Of a stretch of DNA of 64,000 nucleotides, positions 39,694 through 48,939 are shown one piece after another. The notes under the pieces are model-generated. The model did no database searches, was not told the DNA's origin, and saw only the letters and a list, made by a program, of their open reading frames with translations. How positions within the stretch are numbered: the stretch's first letter is position 1; each line of letters opens with the position of its first letter. The DNA is from Pectobacterium colocasium. Lineage in GTDB: Bacteria; Pseudomonadota; Gammaproteobacteria; Enterobacterales; Enterobacteriaceae. The translations under genes were made by a program, and so were the position numbers. Where the stretch lies: the NCBI RefSeq assembly GCF_020181655.1, contig NZ_CP084032.1:372001-436000 (forward strand), given 5' to 3'.

Positions 39694-39751
39694 TTTATTT
39701 ACAATTCGTTATTGTGCAAGGCGGGATGTAGCGGTGGCTAACGTTGCCACA

Positions 39752-41215
39752 TTATTCTTCGCGCTTAACCCTGACGGCGAATTTGAAATTGAACAATAAG
39801 TGGCTCAGGAGCGCCAGCACCCAAACGCCTCCCGCACCGTATAACAGAATACAGCCGAATCCTTCTGCCAACGCTCTCGATGCCACCTCTGTGGTGAGCG
39901 TCATGACTTCCCCACCTCCGGCAATGCGTTCTGCGAGTGCATCAATATCCTCTGACACGACCCCCTTCAAGCCCTCGGCTACTCCCGCAACCAGTAAATT
40001 TCCCATCAATGCGATGTTTATCGAAAGCGTAATCAACCGTGCGCTGATATCAATGCCAGAAGCCATTCCTGCCCGATCGCCCGAGACGGAACCCGTCGTC
40101 GTGTTGGTCACCGGCGTATTGATTAGACCGAGGGCTGCTCCCGCCAGCAGCGCGCCCGGAAGTAGGCTCAGATGATGTGCGGCGGCGAATGTCATCAGCA
40201 TAAAACCGGTACCAATGGTGAATAGCCCTATCGGAATGACGCGCGCAGCACCAAAGCGCACCACCAGTTTTTCGCCGAGAGGCGGCATTATCAGGGTCGG
40301 TAAGGTATAAGCCAGCAACGCGAGCCCGGTCGCGAGGCTGCTGTATCCCAGCCCGCTCTGATAATAGACGGGGAGGTAAATCATCAGCGGCCAGAAGCTG
40401 AAATTCATCCCCATCGAGCCCATGAGCGCACCGGAAAAGGGGCGAATGCGGAATACAGAAAAATCAAACATGGGATACGGATGGCGTTTCTCCACCCAGA
40501 TAAATAGCCCCGCGCTCAGTACCGTAAACCGCAGGATAATACGTGCGGCAAGGCTGTCCCACCCCAAACTGCTACCCTGTGTAATGAGGTAGGTTGCGCC
40601 CATGACCATGCTCGACAGCGTAACAATGCCACTGAGGTCGAGTTTTTTAACCGCGTTGTCACGAGATTCCACCACATTTTTCAACGTCAGAATCAGCGTC
40701 AGTAAGGCGATAAAACCGTGAACCAGAAACACCCACTGCCAGCTTAGCCAGGCAACCAATACACCGCCGATCATCGGCCCGAACCCCAGCCCAAATCCAA
40801 ACGTAATCCCCCAGGCCGCAAAAGCACGACTGCGTGGTGCCCCTTGTGGAAACTGGAACGAGAGAATGGCAATCAGGCAGGTCAGCATTGCCCCACCGCT
40901 CAATCCCTGAAGAGAGCGCCCGACGATCAGCCACTGCGGGCTTTCCGCTAGCCCACACATGACCGAGGTTAGCCCGAACGCGATGATGCTGATGATAAAG
41001 ACACGTTTACGACCGTAGCGATCCGCCAGCGTGCCGGTCGCCATCAGTACCGTCGTGCAGGCCAACGTATAGGCATTCATAATCCACTGCAATTCCCTGA
41101 AACTGGCCTGCATCTCTTTTTCCAGCACGGGTAAAATGACCGGCACGCTGGAAATCTCCAGCCCTGACATGAGTGCAGCCAGACAGACCGCCATCAGTGC
41201 CAACATATTCTTCAT
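39752..41215 (-). CDS. MFS drug exporter of the DHA2 (14-TM) family
   Basis: 487 residues from ATG 41215, which has an agga site 8 bp before; the in-frame TTG at 41230 is less likely. About 14 membrane segments. Motif A GTLADRYGRKRVFI and motif C-like region GFGLGFGPMIGGVLVAWLSW are those of EmrB/QacA proteins, antiporters that export hydrophobic toxicants using protons. The divergent GlxA-type regulator may control it. Substrate unknown. Confidence 0.88.
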   Translation of the reverse strand: MKNMLALMAVCLAALMSGLEISSVPVILPVLEKEMQASFRELQWIMNAYTLACTTVLMATGTLADRYGRKRVFIISIIAFGLTSVMCGLAESPQWLIVGRSLQGLSGGAMLTCLIAILSFQFPQGAPRSRAFAAWGITFGFGLGFGPMIGGVLVAWLSWQWVFLVHGFIALLTLILTLKNVVESRDNAVKKLDLSGIVTLSSMVMGATYLITQGSSLGWDSLAARIILRFTVLSAGLFIWVEKRHPYPMFDFSVFRIRPFSGALMGSMGMNFSFWPLMIYLPVYYQSGLGYSSLATGLALLAYTLPTLIMPPLGEKLVVRFGAARVIPIGLFTIGTGFMLMTFAAAHHLSLLPGALLAGAALGLINTPVTNTTTGSVSGDRAGMASGIDISARLITLSINIALMGNLLVAGVAEGLKGVVSEDIDALAERIAGGGEVMTLTTEVASRALAEGFGCILLYGAGGVWVLALLSHLLFNFKFAVRVKREE

Positions 41216-41332
41216 ACTCAATTCCTGCAAAACGTTAAGAGGTAGCTAGCATGGAAGATTGAGGTCGTGGTGGAAATCCACGCTGATGCCATGTATCGTC
41301 AAGATCGTGCCAAAATCAGCGGTAATTCTGTT

Positions 41333-42376
41333 ATGAACATAACCCCCCAATGTTTGCCTCCTGACCGTCCTCCTGCTCCGATAAACCGGCGACTGGTGCT
41401 GTTGGCGTATGAATGTCTGTGTACATTTGAATTTGGAATTGCGGTCGAAGCATTCGGACGCACCGATGAGGTATTGGGTGAACCGCTGTATGACCTGTCT
41501 GTTGCTTCAGTGGAAGACGGCCCTTTTGGTGCGCAAGGCGGTGTGCGGATCGTGGTTGATGGCGGGCTGGAATTGCTCGAAGGCGCGGGGACTATCGTCA
41601 TTCCTGGCTGGCGTAGCGTTCACGATACGGCATCAGAACGGCTCATTGCGGCGCTGCAAAAGGCGCATCGCAACGGTTCGCGTATTGTGTCAATTTGCGC
41701 AGGGAGCTTTGTGCTCGGTGCTGCGGGTTTATTGGATGGTAAACGTGCTACCGCGCATTGGAACAGCACGGATATTCTGGCGCAAAGGTTTCCTAACGTG
41801 CAGGTCGAGCACTGCATGATTTACGTCGATGAAGGTAGCGTGATTACCTCTGCGGGGGGCGCTGCGGGTGTTGATTTGTGTCTGCATCTGATCCGACGTG
41901 ATTACGGAATCGATGTCGCCAATCGTACTGCACGCCGTATGGTCACACCGCCACTGCGTGAAGGCAATCAGGCGCAGCTTCTCCAACAGCCTGTCCCGTT
42001 ACGTCGGGCGAAAACGCTCGCGCCGCTGCTCGACGATTTGCGCAGTCATCTGAAAATGCCATTGGTGATTGAGAAACTCGCTGCGCAGGTCGGTATGAGT
42101 CGCCGCACGTTCTTGCGCCGTTTCCACGATGCTACGGGCACAACGCCGGGCGAATGGATGCTGAGTGTGCGATTGGAGAAGGCCTGTGCGCTGTTGGAAA
42201 ACGACAGGCTGAGCATCGATCGTGTGGCAGAACAAGCGGGTTTCGGCTCGCCCGAAACGCTGCGACATCATTTTCGACAACGGCTTAACACGACGCCGAC
42301 GCGCTGGCGAAAAGCGTTTAGAGACCGAATGAACAGCACGCTACCCACCGGGGATGAGCATACTAAGAGCGATTAA
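41333..42376 (+). CDS. GlxA-type transcription regulator (DJ-1/PfpI + AraC)
   Basis: About 347 residues: an N-terminal DJ-1/PfpI-like domain (residues 15-190) with FEFGIAVEAFGR and the nucleophile-elbow-like SICAGSFVLGAAGLLDG, followed by an AraC HTH pair (LAAQVGMSRRTFLRRFHDATG and VAEQAGFGSPETLRHHFRQRLNTTP). I begin at ATG 41333; a GTG at 41267 in the same frame is possible. Divergent from the MFS exporter across about 115 bp. Regulators of this type often sense small metabolites, but the ligand is unknown. Confidence 0.87.
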   Translation: MNITPQCLPPDRPPAPINRRLVLLAYECLCTFEFGIAVEAFGRTDEVLGEPLYDLSVASVEDGPFGAQGGVRIVVDGGLELLEGAGTIVIPGWRSVHDTASERLIAALQKAHRNGSRIVSICAGSFVLGAAGLLDGKRATAHWNSTDILAQRFPNVQVEHCMIYVDEGSVITSAGGAAGVDLCLHLIRRDYGIDVANRTARRMVTPPLREGNQAQLLQQPVPLRRAKTLAPLLDDLRSHLKMPLVIEKLAAQVGMSRRTFLRRFHDATGTTPGEWMLSVRLEKACALLENDRLSIDRVAEQAGFGSPETLRHHFRQRLNTTPTRWRKAFRDRMNSTLPTGDEHTKSD

Positions 42377-42389
42377 CGTCAGGGAAAGG

Positions 42390-42421
42390 AAAAGCACTCC
42401 CCGGACAGGCTCCGAGGAGTG
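42390..42421 (-). terminator. Terminator of argI
   Basis: cactcc...ggagtg arms at 42395-42421 with inner pairs ccgga/tccga; on the minus strand the hairpin is followed by cttttcc. It lies 32 bp after the argI stop. Confidence 0.65.
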
Positions 42422-42452
42422 GAGTAAAGGCACGAAGGATTGGCCGTGTGCG

Positions 42453-43460
42453 TTAATCCTGCACCAGCGTGGCGACCATCACCGCTTTGATGGTGTGCAT
42501 GCGGTTTTCCGCCTGATCGAACACGATGCTGTGCGCGGATTCAAAGACCTCATCCGTGACTTCCATTCCACCGTGCAGACCATACTGTTCCGCCATTTGT
42601 TGGCCCATCGTCGTCTGATCGTCGTGGAAAGCGGGCAGGCAGTGCAGGAACTTCACCTGCGGATTACCCGTCGCGGCGATCATCGCCATGTTTACCTGAT
42701 AGGGTTTCAGCAGTGCGATACGCTCCTGCCAGGTTTCTTTCGGTTCCCCCATGGACACCCAGACATCGGTATAAATGAAATCTGCGCCCGCGACGCCAGC
42801 GGCGATATCTTCCGTCAGCGTGATGCTGCCGCCGGTTTGTTCTGCCGCAGCCTGACACTCCGCTACCAGGCCGGCATCCGGCCAGCAGGCTTTTGGCGCG
42901 ACAAGGCGTAAATCCAGCCCCGTCAGTGCCGCCGCTTCCAGCATGGTGTTGCCCATATTGTTGCGCGCATCGCCCACGTAAACGAGCGTCATCTCCGACA
43001 GCGGTTTACCCGGCAAATGCTCCTGCATCGTCAGCAGATCCGCCAGTAGCTGCGTAGGGTGGAATTCGTTCGTCAGCCCGTTCCAGACTGGCACGCCAGC
43101 GTATTGCGCCAGCGTTTCGACAATCTGTTGACCGTAGCCGCGATATTGAATGCCGTCGTACATTCTTCCCAGTACGCGAGCCGTATCCTTGATGGATTCT
43201 TTATGGCCGATTTGGCTGCCGCTTGGGCCGAGATAGGTCACTTGCGCGCCCTGATCGTATGCAGCAACTTCGAAAGAGCAGCGAGTACGAGTCGAATCTT
43301 TTTCGAAGATGAGTGCGATGTTTTTACCTTGCAGGCGGCGGACTTCTGTCCCGTTTTTTTTATCGGCTTTCAGTTTCGTTGACAGGGCTAAAAGATTGGC
43401 AATCTCTGCGGGTGTAAAATCCATTAACCTTAAAAAATGACGCTTATAGAACGGTTGCAT
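42453..43460 (-). CDS. argI: Ornithine carbamoyltransferase ArgI
   Basis: Makes citrulline from ornithine and carbamoyl phosphate in arginine synthesis. From ATG 43460 ([15 protein letters not shown]) it has 335 residues, against 334 in E. coli ArgI; ggag lies 9 bases before this ATG, whereas upstream ATGs at 43469 and 43475 have none at good distance. [28 protein letters not shown] and [10 protein letters not shown] are the substrate-binding motifs. Two ARG boxes precede it. Confidence 0.97.
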   Translation of the reverse strand: MQPFYKRHFLRLMDFTPAEIANLLALSTKLKADKKNGTEVRRLQGKNIALIFEKDSTRTRCSFEVAAYDQGAQVTYLGPSGSQIGHKESIKDTARVLGRMYDGIQYRGYGQQIVETLAQYAGVPVWNGLTNEFHPTQLLADLLTMQEHLPGKPLSEMTLVYVGDARNNMGNTMLEAAALTGLDLRLVAPKACWPDAGLVAECQAAAEQTGGSITLTEDIAAGVAGADFIYTDVWVSMGEPKETWQERIALLKPYQVNMAMIAATGNPQVKFLHCLPAFHDDQTTMGQQMAEQYGLHGGMEVTDEVFESAHSIVFDQAENRMHTIKAVMVATLVQD

Positions 43461-43492
43461 GATGTACATCTCCATGTGGCTCAACACCATTG

Positions 43493-43531
43493 GTTGAATT
43501 AAAATTCACTTTATATGTGTAATTATTCAAA
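43493..43531 (-). promoter_or_regulatory. Two ARG boxes of the ArgR repressor
   Basis: tgaattaaaattca (43495-43508) is a perfect ARG-box core. tgtgtaattattca (43516-43529) is a second one that starts 21 bp later, the canonical spacing for an ArgR hexamer. They lie 35-70 bp before argI. Confidence 0.88.
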
Positions 43532-43621
43532 TTCAAGTGGTGATATCAAACTTTGTGGTGGAGCAAGCCGCAGGGCTGTGGGACAATAAGCACTATTACG
43601 TCGATTAATGAGGACTGAGGC

Positions 43622-44047
43622 ATGGCAAACCGCGAATTACTGGAAGAGCAACGGGAAGAGACACGCCTGATCATCGAAGAACTGCTGGATGACGGCAGCG
43701 ATCCTGACGCGCTCTATACCATTGAACACCATTTCTCTGCTGAGAAGTTTGAAGTGTTGGAAAAAGTCGCTGTAGAAGCCTTCAAACTGGGCTACGAAGT
43801 GACGGATGCGGAAGAGTTGGAAGTTGAAGATGGTGTGTTGCTGATGTGCTGTGATGCCATCAGCGAAGTTGCGCTAAATGCGGAACTGATCGACGCACAG
43901 GTAGAACAACTGCTGGCACTGGCGGAACGCCACGGCGTAAATTACGACGGTTGGGGCACCTACTTCGAAGATCCCGATGGTGAAGGCGAAGAAGACGGGG
44001 ATGATGAAGATTTTTATGACGAAGACGATGACGGCAAACGTCATTAA
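43622..44047 (+). CDS. rraB: RraB (YjgD), inhibitor of RNase E
   Basis: 141-residue acidic protein that binds the RNase E degradosome scaffold and modulates RNA decay. [38 protein letters not shown] and [18 protein letters not shown] are close to E. coli RraB. The C-terminal Asp/Glu run ([17 protein letters not shown]) is typical. Divergent from argI as in E. coli. A terminator follows. Confidence 0.95.
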   Translation: MANRELLEEQREETRLIIEELLDDGSDPDALYTIEHHFSAEKFEVLEKVAVEAFKLGYEVTDAEELEVEDGVLLMCCDAISEVALNAELIDAQVEQLLALAERHGVNYDGWGTYFEDPDGEGEEDGDDEDFYDEDDDGKRH

Positions 44048-44086
44048 TTATTAAGTCATTAATCTCGAAGAACAGGCCTCACTGAA

Positions 44087-44115
44087 TGCCGCAGGAACAC
44101 CCTGCGGCGTTTTTT
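44087..44115 (+). terminator. Terminator of rraB
   Basis: gccgcagg (44087-44094) and cctgcggc (44100-44107) with a 5 nt loop, then gtttttta. Confidence 0.9.
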
Positions 44116-44155
44116 ATTCGGCATCACAGCGCCGTATTACCGTACTTTCAGCTTT

Positions 44156-44659
44156 TTACAGCACCTTCAGCATCGTCACTTCACAATCGGTGTGGCCCGT
44201 GTTGCCCATTGCATGTGGAATCGACTCGAAACCCAGCGATTCATACAGCCGGATCGCGCTGGTTAGGTGGCCGGTTGTTTCCAGATAGCAGCGGCGAAAG
44301 CCGTGCTGACGTGCAAAATCAAGCGCCTGTATCGCTAACTGACGCGCCAATCCTTTGCCGCGCGCGACGGGCAGGAAATACATTTTCTGCAATTCACACA
44401 CATCGTCTTCACCCGCGACCAATGGCGCAATGCCGCCGCCGCCAACCACGCTGCCTTCGTATTCAATCACCCAGTAGGCACTTTGCGGCTGACTATATAA
44501 GGCAAACAACGCGTCCAGATTAGGATCGGAAACGGTGTAGCCTTTATCGGCCGTCAAACCAAATTCGGCGGAAACCTGACGAATGACCTGAGCGATAGCG
44601 GCATCGTCTCGCGCGGTGATGGGGCGTACCTGAAGATTGGCGGAGGTCGCGGTTGTCAT
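44156..44659 (-). CDS. yjgM: YjgM, GNAT-family acetyltransferase
   Basis: 167 residues with the GNAT acetyl-CoA motif [21 protein letters not shown] and a C-terminal [15 protein letters not shown]. Its location between rraB and yjgN is that of E. coli yjgM (also named aatA/oatA-like in places), whose substrate is not firmly settled. Start ATG 44659. Confidence 0.88.
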   Translation of the reverse strand: MTTATSANLQVRPITARDDAAIAQVIRQVSAEFGLTADKGYTVSDPNLDALFALYSQPQSAYWVIEYEGSVVGGGGIAPLVAGEDDVCELQKMYFLPVARGKGLARQLAIQALDFARQHGFRRCYLETTGHLTSAIRLYESLGFESIPHAMGNTGHTDCEVTMLKVL

Positions 44660-45003
44660 AATACGTACTCTTGCTCTTACGGTTTACGAGGGGAATGTTC
44701 CTGATCGATTGTAATACCATTTCAGGCCACATTGATGCAACGTCTATACCCGTTCTTCCTGCTGTTCTTCGAGTGGTATCTATGGCGATGTTGATACCCT
44801 ATCCATACTAACATACCAGTATTTTCTACTGTTAAAGCCATACCATGACATCCGAGAACTCGAATTATCTAAGATATAAGTAAAATTTCCTGCAATATCT
44901 CAGGATATAAATATTTAGCCGCACTATTTCCTTAGGTTTTATAAGACTATTCGGTTGTTTAATTACTGTTAACTTTTATTGTTGTCGTTAACAAGACGTG
45001 CTT

Positions 45004-45061
45004 AAATAAGCCGCTTTTTTGTATGCCAGTAACGCTTTTAAGCGCTTTATTAGGCTTATTT
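45004..45061 (+). promoter_or_regulatory. Inverted repeat in the yjgN leader
   Basis: aaataagcc (45004-45012) and ggcttattt (45053-45061) are perfect arms about 40 nt apart, and a second small stem, cgctt/aagcg, lies between them. The structure ends just before the ribosome site tagga of yjgN. It could affect translation. The rest of 44660-45080 is AT-rich and shows no gene. Confidence 0.45.
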
Positions 45062-45080
45062 CTTTTAGGATGAAAGGTCT

Positions 45081-46262
45081 ATGACTATCAATACTTCAGA
45101 AAATAACACGCAGCATCGCGTGAAATTTCATGGTAAGGCTGGGGAATATTTTGCAATTTGGTTGGTGAATGCGTTATTAACGGCCATCACTCTGGGTATT
45201 TATTCTGCCTGGGCTACCGTACGCCGCCGTCGTTATTTTTACGGTAACACGGAAATTAACGGTGACCGTTTTGATTACCACGCGCAACCCATTCAGATTC
45301 TCAAAGGACGTTTGCTGGTTATCGCCGGTATTATTCTGTTTTATATTGTGATGATGATGTCACCCGCGCTGGGTACTATTATCGCGCTGGCATTTGCGGC
45401 ACTGATTCCAGTTATTGTGATTCGCAATTGGCGTTATGACGCCATTATGTCCAGCTACCGCGGTATCCGTTTTAACTATCACTGCCAGACTGGCCGCGCG
45501 TATTGGGTGTTGCTGCTTTGTCCGATTCTGCTGCTGCTGGCTTTTTATGCCGTGTTGGCTGTAGCACTGCTGATTGGCTCGCAGAGCGATAGCCCGATTC
45601 TGATTGGATTCATTGTGCTGGCAGTGGCTATTCCGGGGTTTGCTGCGGTGAATGGCATCATGAAAATGATGCAGCTTGATTTCTATGTTAATAACCTGTT
45701 CTTCGGCAAAACCGCGTTTAAAGCGGAGTTGACGAAAGCGGCGTTTATTAAATTCGCCCTGATTAGCCTGCTGATTTTTGTTCCTTTCCTGATCGCATCG
45801 CTGTCATTCATGAGCTCCTTCTTTTTCACGCTGTTCCAAACGATTATGATGGGCGGCGGAAATGAAGATCTCGTATTGATGATGCTGCTGAGCAACGTCT
45901 TCAATATGGTCATGATGTTCGTCGTGGCGCTGCTGGGCGTGCTGGTTTCTAGCAGCTATCTGGTGGTCGCACAGCGTAATTATCTGTTTAGCCAGACGTC
46001 GCTGAATGGCGGTGTGAAACTGCACTCTTCCATGCAAACGCTGTCTTACATGGGTCTGCTGATAACAAATAGCCTGATCACTATTTTCTCTTTGGGCTGG
46101 GCAGCACCGGTGGCAGAGATTCGTCATGCACGCTATATCGCCAATGCGACGGCGGTGGAAGGCGATCTCGAATTGCTGCACGTTCAGGCACATCAGGACA
46201 CAGCAAACAGCGCACTGGCTGAAGAAGCCGTGCAAGCGCTTGATTTGGGTGTTGGCCTGTAA
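45081..46262 (+). CDS. yjgN: YjgN family membrane protein (DUF898)
   Basis: 393-residue multi-pass membrane protein of DUF898, about 8-10 hydrophobic segments in pairs. FHGKAGEYFAIWLVNALLTAITLGIYSAWATVRRRRYFYGNTEINGDRFDYHA is the family signature and appears again in weaker form (GRAYWVL, YVNNLFFGKTAFKA, MGLLITNSLITIFSLGWAAPVAEIRHARYIA), suggesting an internal duplication. Function unknown. An M48 protease gene follows 16 bp later and is probably co-transcribed. Confidence 0.9.
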   Translation: MTINTSENNTQHRVKFHGKAGEYFAIWLVNALLTAITLGIYSAWATVRRRRYFYGNTEINGDRFDYHAQPIQILKGRLLVIAGIILFYIVMMMSPALGTIIALAFAALIPVIVIRNWRYDAIMSSYRGIRFNYHCQTGRAYWVLLLCPILLLLAFYAVLAVALLIGSQSDSPILIGFIVLAVAIPGFAAVNGIMKMMQLDFYVNNLFFGKTAFKAELTKAAFIKFALISLLIFVPFLIASLSFMSSFFFTLFQTIMMGGGNEDLVLMMLLSNVFNMVMMFVVALLGVLVSSSYLVVAQRNYLFSQTSLNGGVKLHSSMQTLSYMGLLITNSLITIFSLGWAAPVAEIRHARYIANATAVEGDLELLHVQAHQDTANSALAEEAVQALDLGVGL

Positions 46263-46278
46263 GTTATAAGGCAGGAAT

Positions 46279-47316
46279 ATGAATATTGAGGGGCATTATC
46301 AATACCCCGGATTGGCGGCCCGCGTGGCCGCTTCTCTTCATTTAATGGACAACGGTTCGATGATGGTGTTGAACACCGGATCATCGAGCACGACATTTGC
46401 GCTGGAACAGGTCACGGTTTCCGATGCGCTGGGCTCCATCCCTCTGACACTCACGTTTCCTGACGGCGGCCGCTTTGTGCCTGCCGACGATCCTGCATTT
46501 CGCGCATGGTATTCCGCGCGCCGTCGCCCAGGGTTGGTTCACCGACTGGAACGCCATAAACGTGGCGTCATTCTCACGTTATTCGCCTCGATATTGATGG
46601 TGATAAACTATGTTTACGTGGTGTTGCCGTGGGCGAGCGCCGCGCTGGCGCTACGCATTCCAACTGCTATCGAACAGCAGTTGGGACAAAACACGCTGAA
46701 ACTGTTACGGCACAGTGATTTTGCGCCTTCCAAGCTGCCTATTGAGTGCCAGCAAGCTATGCAAATGCTGTTTCAGCAGGTTATGCCGCCTGATATGCGG
46801 GAAGATAAAACGCCGCTGCATCTGGAGATCATGTCTGCGCCGATCGGGCCGAATGCCTTTATGCTGGCGGATGGCACACTGATTCTCAGTGACGATCTGG
46901 TGAGGCTGGCAAAAAATGACAACGAGCTGGCCGCGGTGATGTTGCATGAGATGGGGCATCACGCCTACCGCCACCCAATGCGTATGGTCGTGCGGTCATC
47001 GTTGGTATCGCTGACGTTCATGTGGATGACGGGAGATGTCAGTGGTGTGGGGGATACCTTGTTGCAGTCGGCCGCTTTCATCAACGAGATGCAATTCTCC
47101 CGTGATATGGAACGGGAAGCCGATGCGTGGGCAATCGCAGAAATGCAGCAGCAAGGGCGTTCGCTACAGTCGATGCAGGCGATGTATCAGGCTCTGGTCG
47201 CTAACGATCGCAGTCATGATGAAGTGGAATCGCTGGATTTGCCTGACTGGTTAAGCACGCATCCTGATATGGATGAGCGGCTGAAAACGATTGAAAGAGA
47301 GATGAATAAGCACTAA
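46279..47316 (+). CDS. M48-family zinc metalloprotease
   Basis: 345 residues. N-terminal beta-rich part (MNIEGHYQYPGLAARVAASLHLMDNGSMMVL), one membrane helix near residues 95-117, then an M48 peptidase domain with MLHEMGHHAYRHPM (HExxH, near 222-227) and the third zinc ligand in FSRDMEREADAWAI. This domain layout fits the inner-membrane M48 group related to HtpX/BepA, active site in the periplasm or cytoplasm undetermined. Sixteen bp after yjgN. Substrate unknown. Confidence 0.9.
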   Translation: MNIEGHYQYPGLAARVAASLHLMDNGSMMVLNTGSSSTTFALEQVTVSDALGSIPLTLTFPDGGRFVPADDPAFRAWYSARRRPGLVHRLERHKRGVILTLFASILMVINYVYVVLPWASAALALRIPTAIEQQLGQNTLKLLRHSDFAPSKLPIECQQAMQMLFQQVMPPDMREDKTPLHLEIMSAPIGPNAFMLADGTLILSDDLVRLAKNDNELAAVMLHEMGHHAYRHPMRMVVRSSLVSLTFMWMTGDVSGVGDTLLQSAAFINEMQFSRDMEREADAWAIAEMQQQGRSLQSMQAMYQALVANDRSHDEVESLDLPDWLSTHPDMDERLKTIEREMNKH

Positions 47317-47658
47317 GTCGCCGTTTTCGACTCTCAACCCTGAACGGACTCCAGCCTTATGTCAATCGTGTGCGGTGCCACCGTGCACGATCCTTTCCTT
47401 GTGATCAATCCGAGCAAGCAATACGCGATGCCCTGTTTTTATGCGCATCTGTTTCAGTCTGAAAGCATGGTAAAACGCTTAGGCAGGAATGCGTTAAATA
47501 TCATCCTATTAAAAACTTCATGTAGAATCTTTCGTAATAAATAAAAAATTCAGAGAATAATCTCTTTTTATTATTAGTCCGCTTATGTTTATTGGGATTT
47601 TTCCTAATAGACATTAGAATCGCTGCTTCGCGACTTCATGATTACCGAAGAGTTATTT
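47317..47658. other. Gene-free stretch between the M48 protease and the hydrolase
   Basis: 342 bp. A 61-codon frame at 47359-47544 has no ribosome site and no recognisable sequence. The right half is AT-rich and should hold the promoter of the hydrolase gene. A short agag/ctct hairpin followed by T at about 47554-47570 could be a weak terminator. Nothing else is seen. Confidence 0.5.
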
Positions 47659-48738
47659 ATGATTAATCGAATACTATCAGGGGTGGTGGGCGCATTTCTG
47701 TTAATGCTGTCACCATTAACGCATGCACAGGCCAATTTCCCAGAGCCCAAAGAAGGCGACTGGATTGCGCCGGAATTTACCTTCAACAGTGGCGAAAAAT
47801 TAAAAGATCTGCGTATTCACTATTACACGATCGGTGATAAAACCAAGCCCGCTGTCTTATTGCTACATGGAACGAACCAACCGATTAAAGCGCTGCTCGC
47901 CAATGGCTTTGGCGGAGAGCTGTTCGGGCCGGGTCAGGCGCTGGATAGCAGCAAATATTTTATTATCATGCCGGAGAGCATTGGTTCTGGAAAGTCGTCC
48001 AAACCGTCAGATGGTCTGCGGATGAAATTCCCGCAGTACGACTATAACGACATGGTGCAGGCACAGTATCGCTTGGTCAAAGAAGGCTTAGGTATTAACC
48101 ACCTACGGCTGGTGATGGGATATTCCATGGGGGGCATGCAAACCTGGCTCTGGGGTGAAAAATACCCGGACATGATGGATGCGCTGGTGCCAATGGCGTC
48201 GCTGCCAAATGAACTGTCTGGTCGTAACTGGATGATGCGTCGCATTCTGATTGAATCCATCAAGAACGATCCGACCTGGAATAATGGTGATTACACACAA
48301 CAGCCGCCAACGCTGAAAACGGCCAGCATTATGTTTAGTATCGCCACCACCGGCGGCACGCTGGCATACCAGAGCAAGGCACCAACGCGTGCACAGGCGG
48401 ATAAACTGGTTGAAGATCGCCTTGCTGCCCCTTCGAATAGCGATGCGAATGACTTTATTTATATCTGGGGTTCGTCTGCAAATTATAATGCGGCACCGGA
48501 ACTAAATAAAATTAAGGCGCCTGTTTTGGTGATTAACTCTGCGGATGACGAGCGTAATCCTGTTGAAACAGGCATCCTGGATAATGAGCTGAAGAAAATT
48601 AAGCAGGCGACATTGTTCCTTATTCCCGCCAGTAAAGATACCAGTGGGCATGGCACAATGATGTCAGCGAAGTTTTATAAAGATGAATTGCAACGTTTCT
48701 TAGAAAAGAATCCGTCTCAAAAAAATAATAAAAAATAA
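47659..48738 (+). CDS. Exported alpha/beta-hydrolase of the homoserine-acetyltransferase-like group
   Basis: About 359 residues from ATG 47659 (MINRILSGVVGAFLLMLSPL, then THAQA), a signal peptide; an ATG at 47638 in the same frame is less likely because gaagag precedes the second one. LLHGTNQPIKALL, the nucleophile elbow GYSMGGMQTW, an Asp in INSADDERNP and a His in SGHGTMM make a complete triad. Sequence resembles MetX-like hydrolases, but export argues against methionine synthesis. Poly-Asn/Lys tail at the end. Substrate unknown. Confidence 0.85.
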   Translation: MINRILSGVVGAFLLMLSPLTHAQANFPEPKEGDWIAPEFTFNSGEKLKDLRIHYYTIGDKTKPAVLLLHGTNQPIKALLANGFGGELFGPGQALDSSKYFIIMPESIGSGKSSKPSDGLRMKFPQYDYNDMVQAQYRLVKEGLGINHLRLVMGYSMGGMQTWLWGEKYPDMMDALVPMASLPNELSGRNWMMRRILIESIKNDPTWNNGDYTQQPPTLKTASIMFSIATTGGTLAYQSKAPTRAQADKLVEDRLAAPSNSDANDFIYIWGSSANYNAAPELNKIKAPVLVINSADDERNPVETGILDNELKKIKQATLFLIPASKDTSGHGTMMSAKFYKDELQRFLEKNPSQKNNKK

Positions 48739-48744
48739 ATCTTA

Positions 48745-48790
48745 ATGACCGACAGAAAATTTACTTCTGTCGGTCATCGTCTTCTTTATA
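48745..48790 (+). terminator. Terminator of the hydrolase gene
   Basis: Perfect 13 bp arms atgaccgacagaa (48745-48757) and ttctgtcggtcat (48765-48777), 7 nt loop, T-rich tail. Confidence 0.85.
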
Positions 48791-48939
48791 CGTTTCTTTA
48801 TTACGGTTTTATAACGTATTTATTTCAGCTCGTGGATTTAACACGTCTGGAAATATAACGACCATTACGTAAATAACTGAACGGCTCCGCTGTAGAGCTG
48901 GCGCTCACCCTCTCTTATTTCAGACCACAGGGACAATTT

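Noticed and set aside
47359..47544. Possible 61-codon gene between the protease and hydrolase
   Set aside because: No ribosome site, no recognisable features; likely random.
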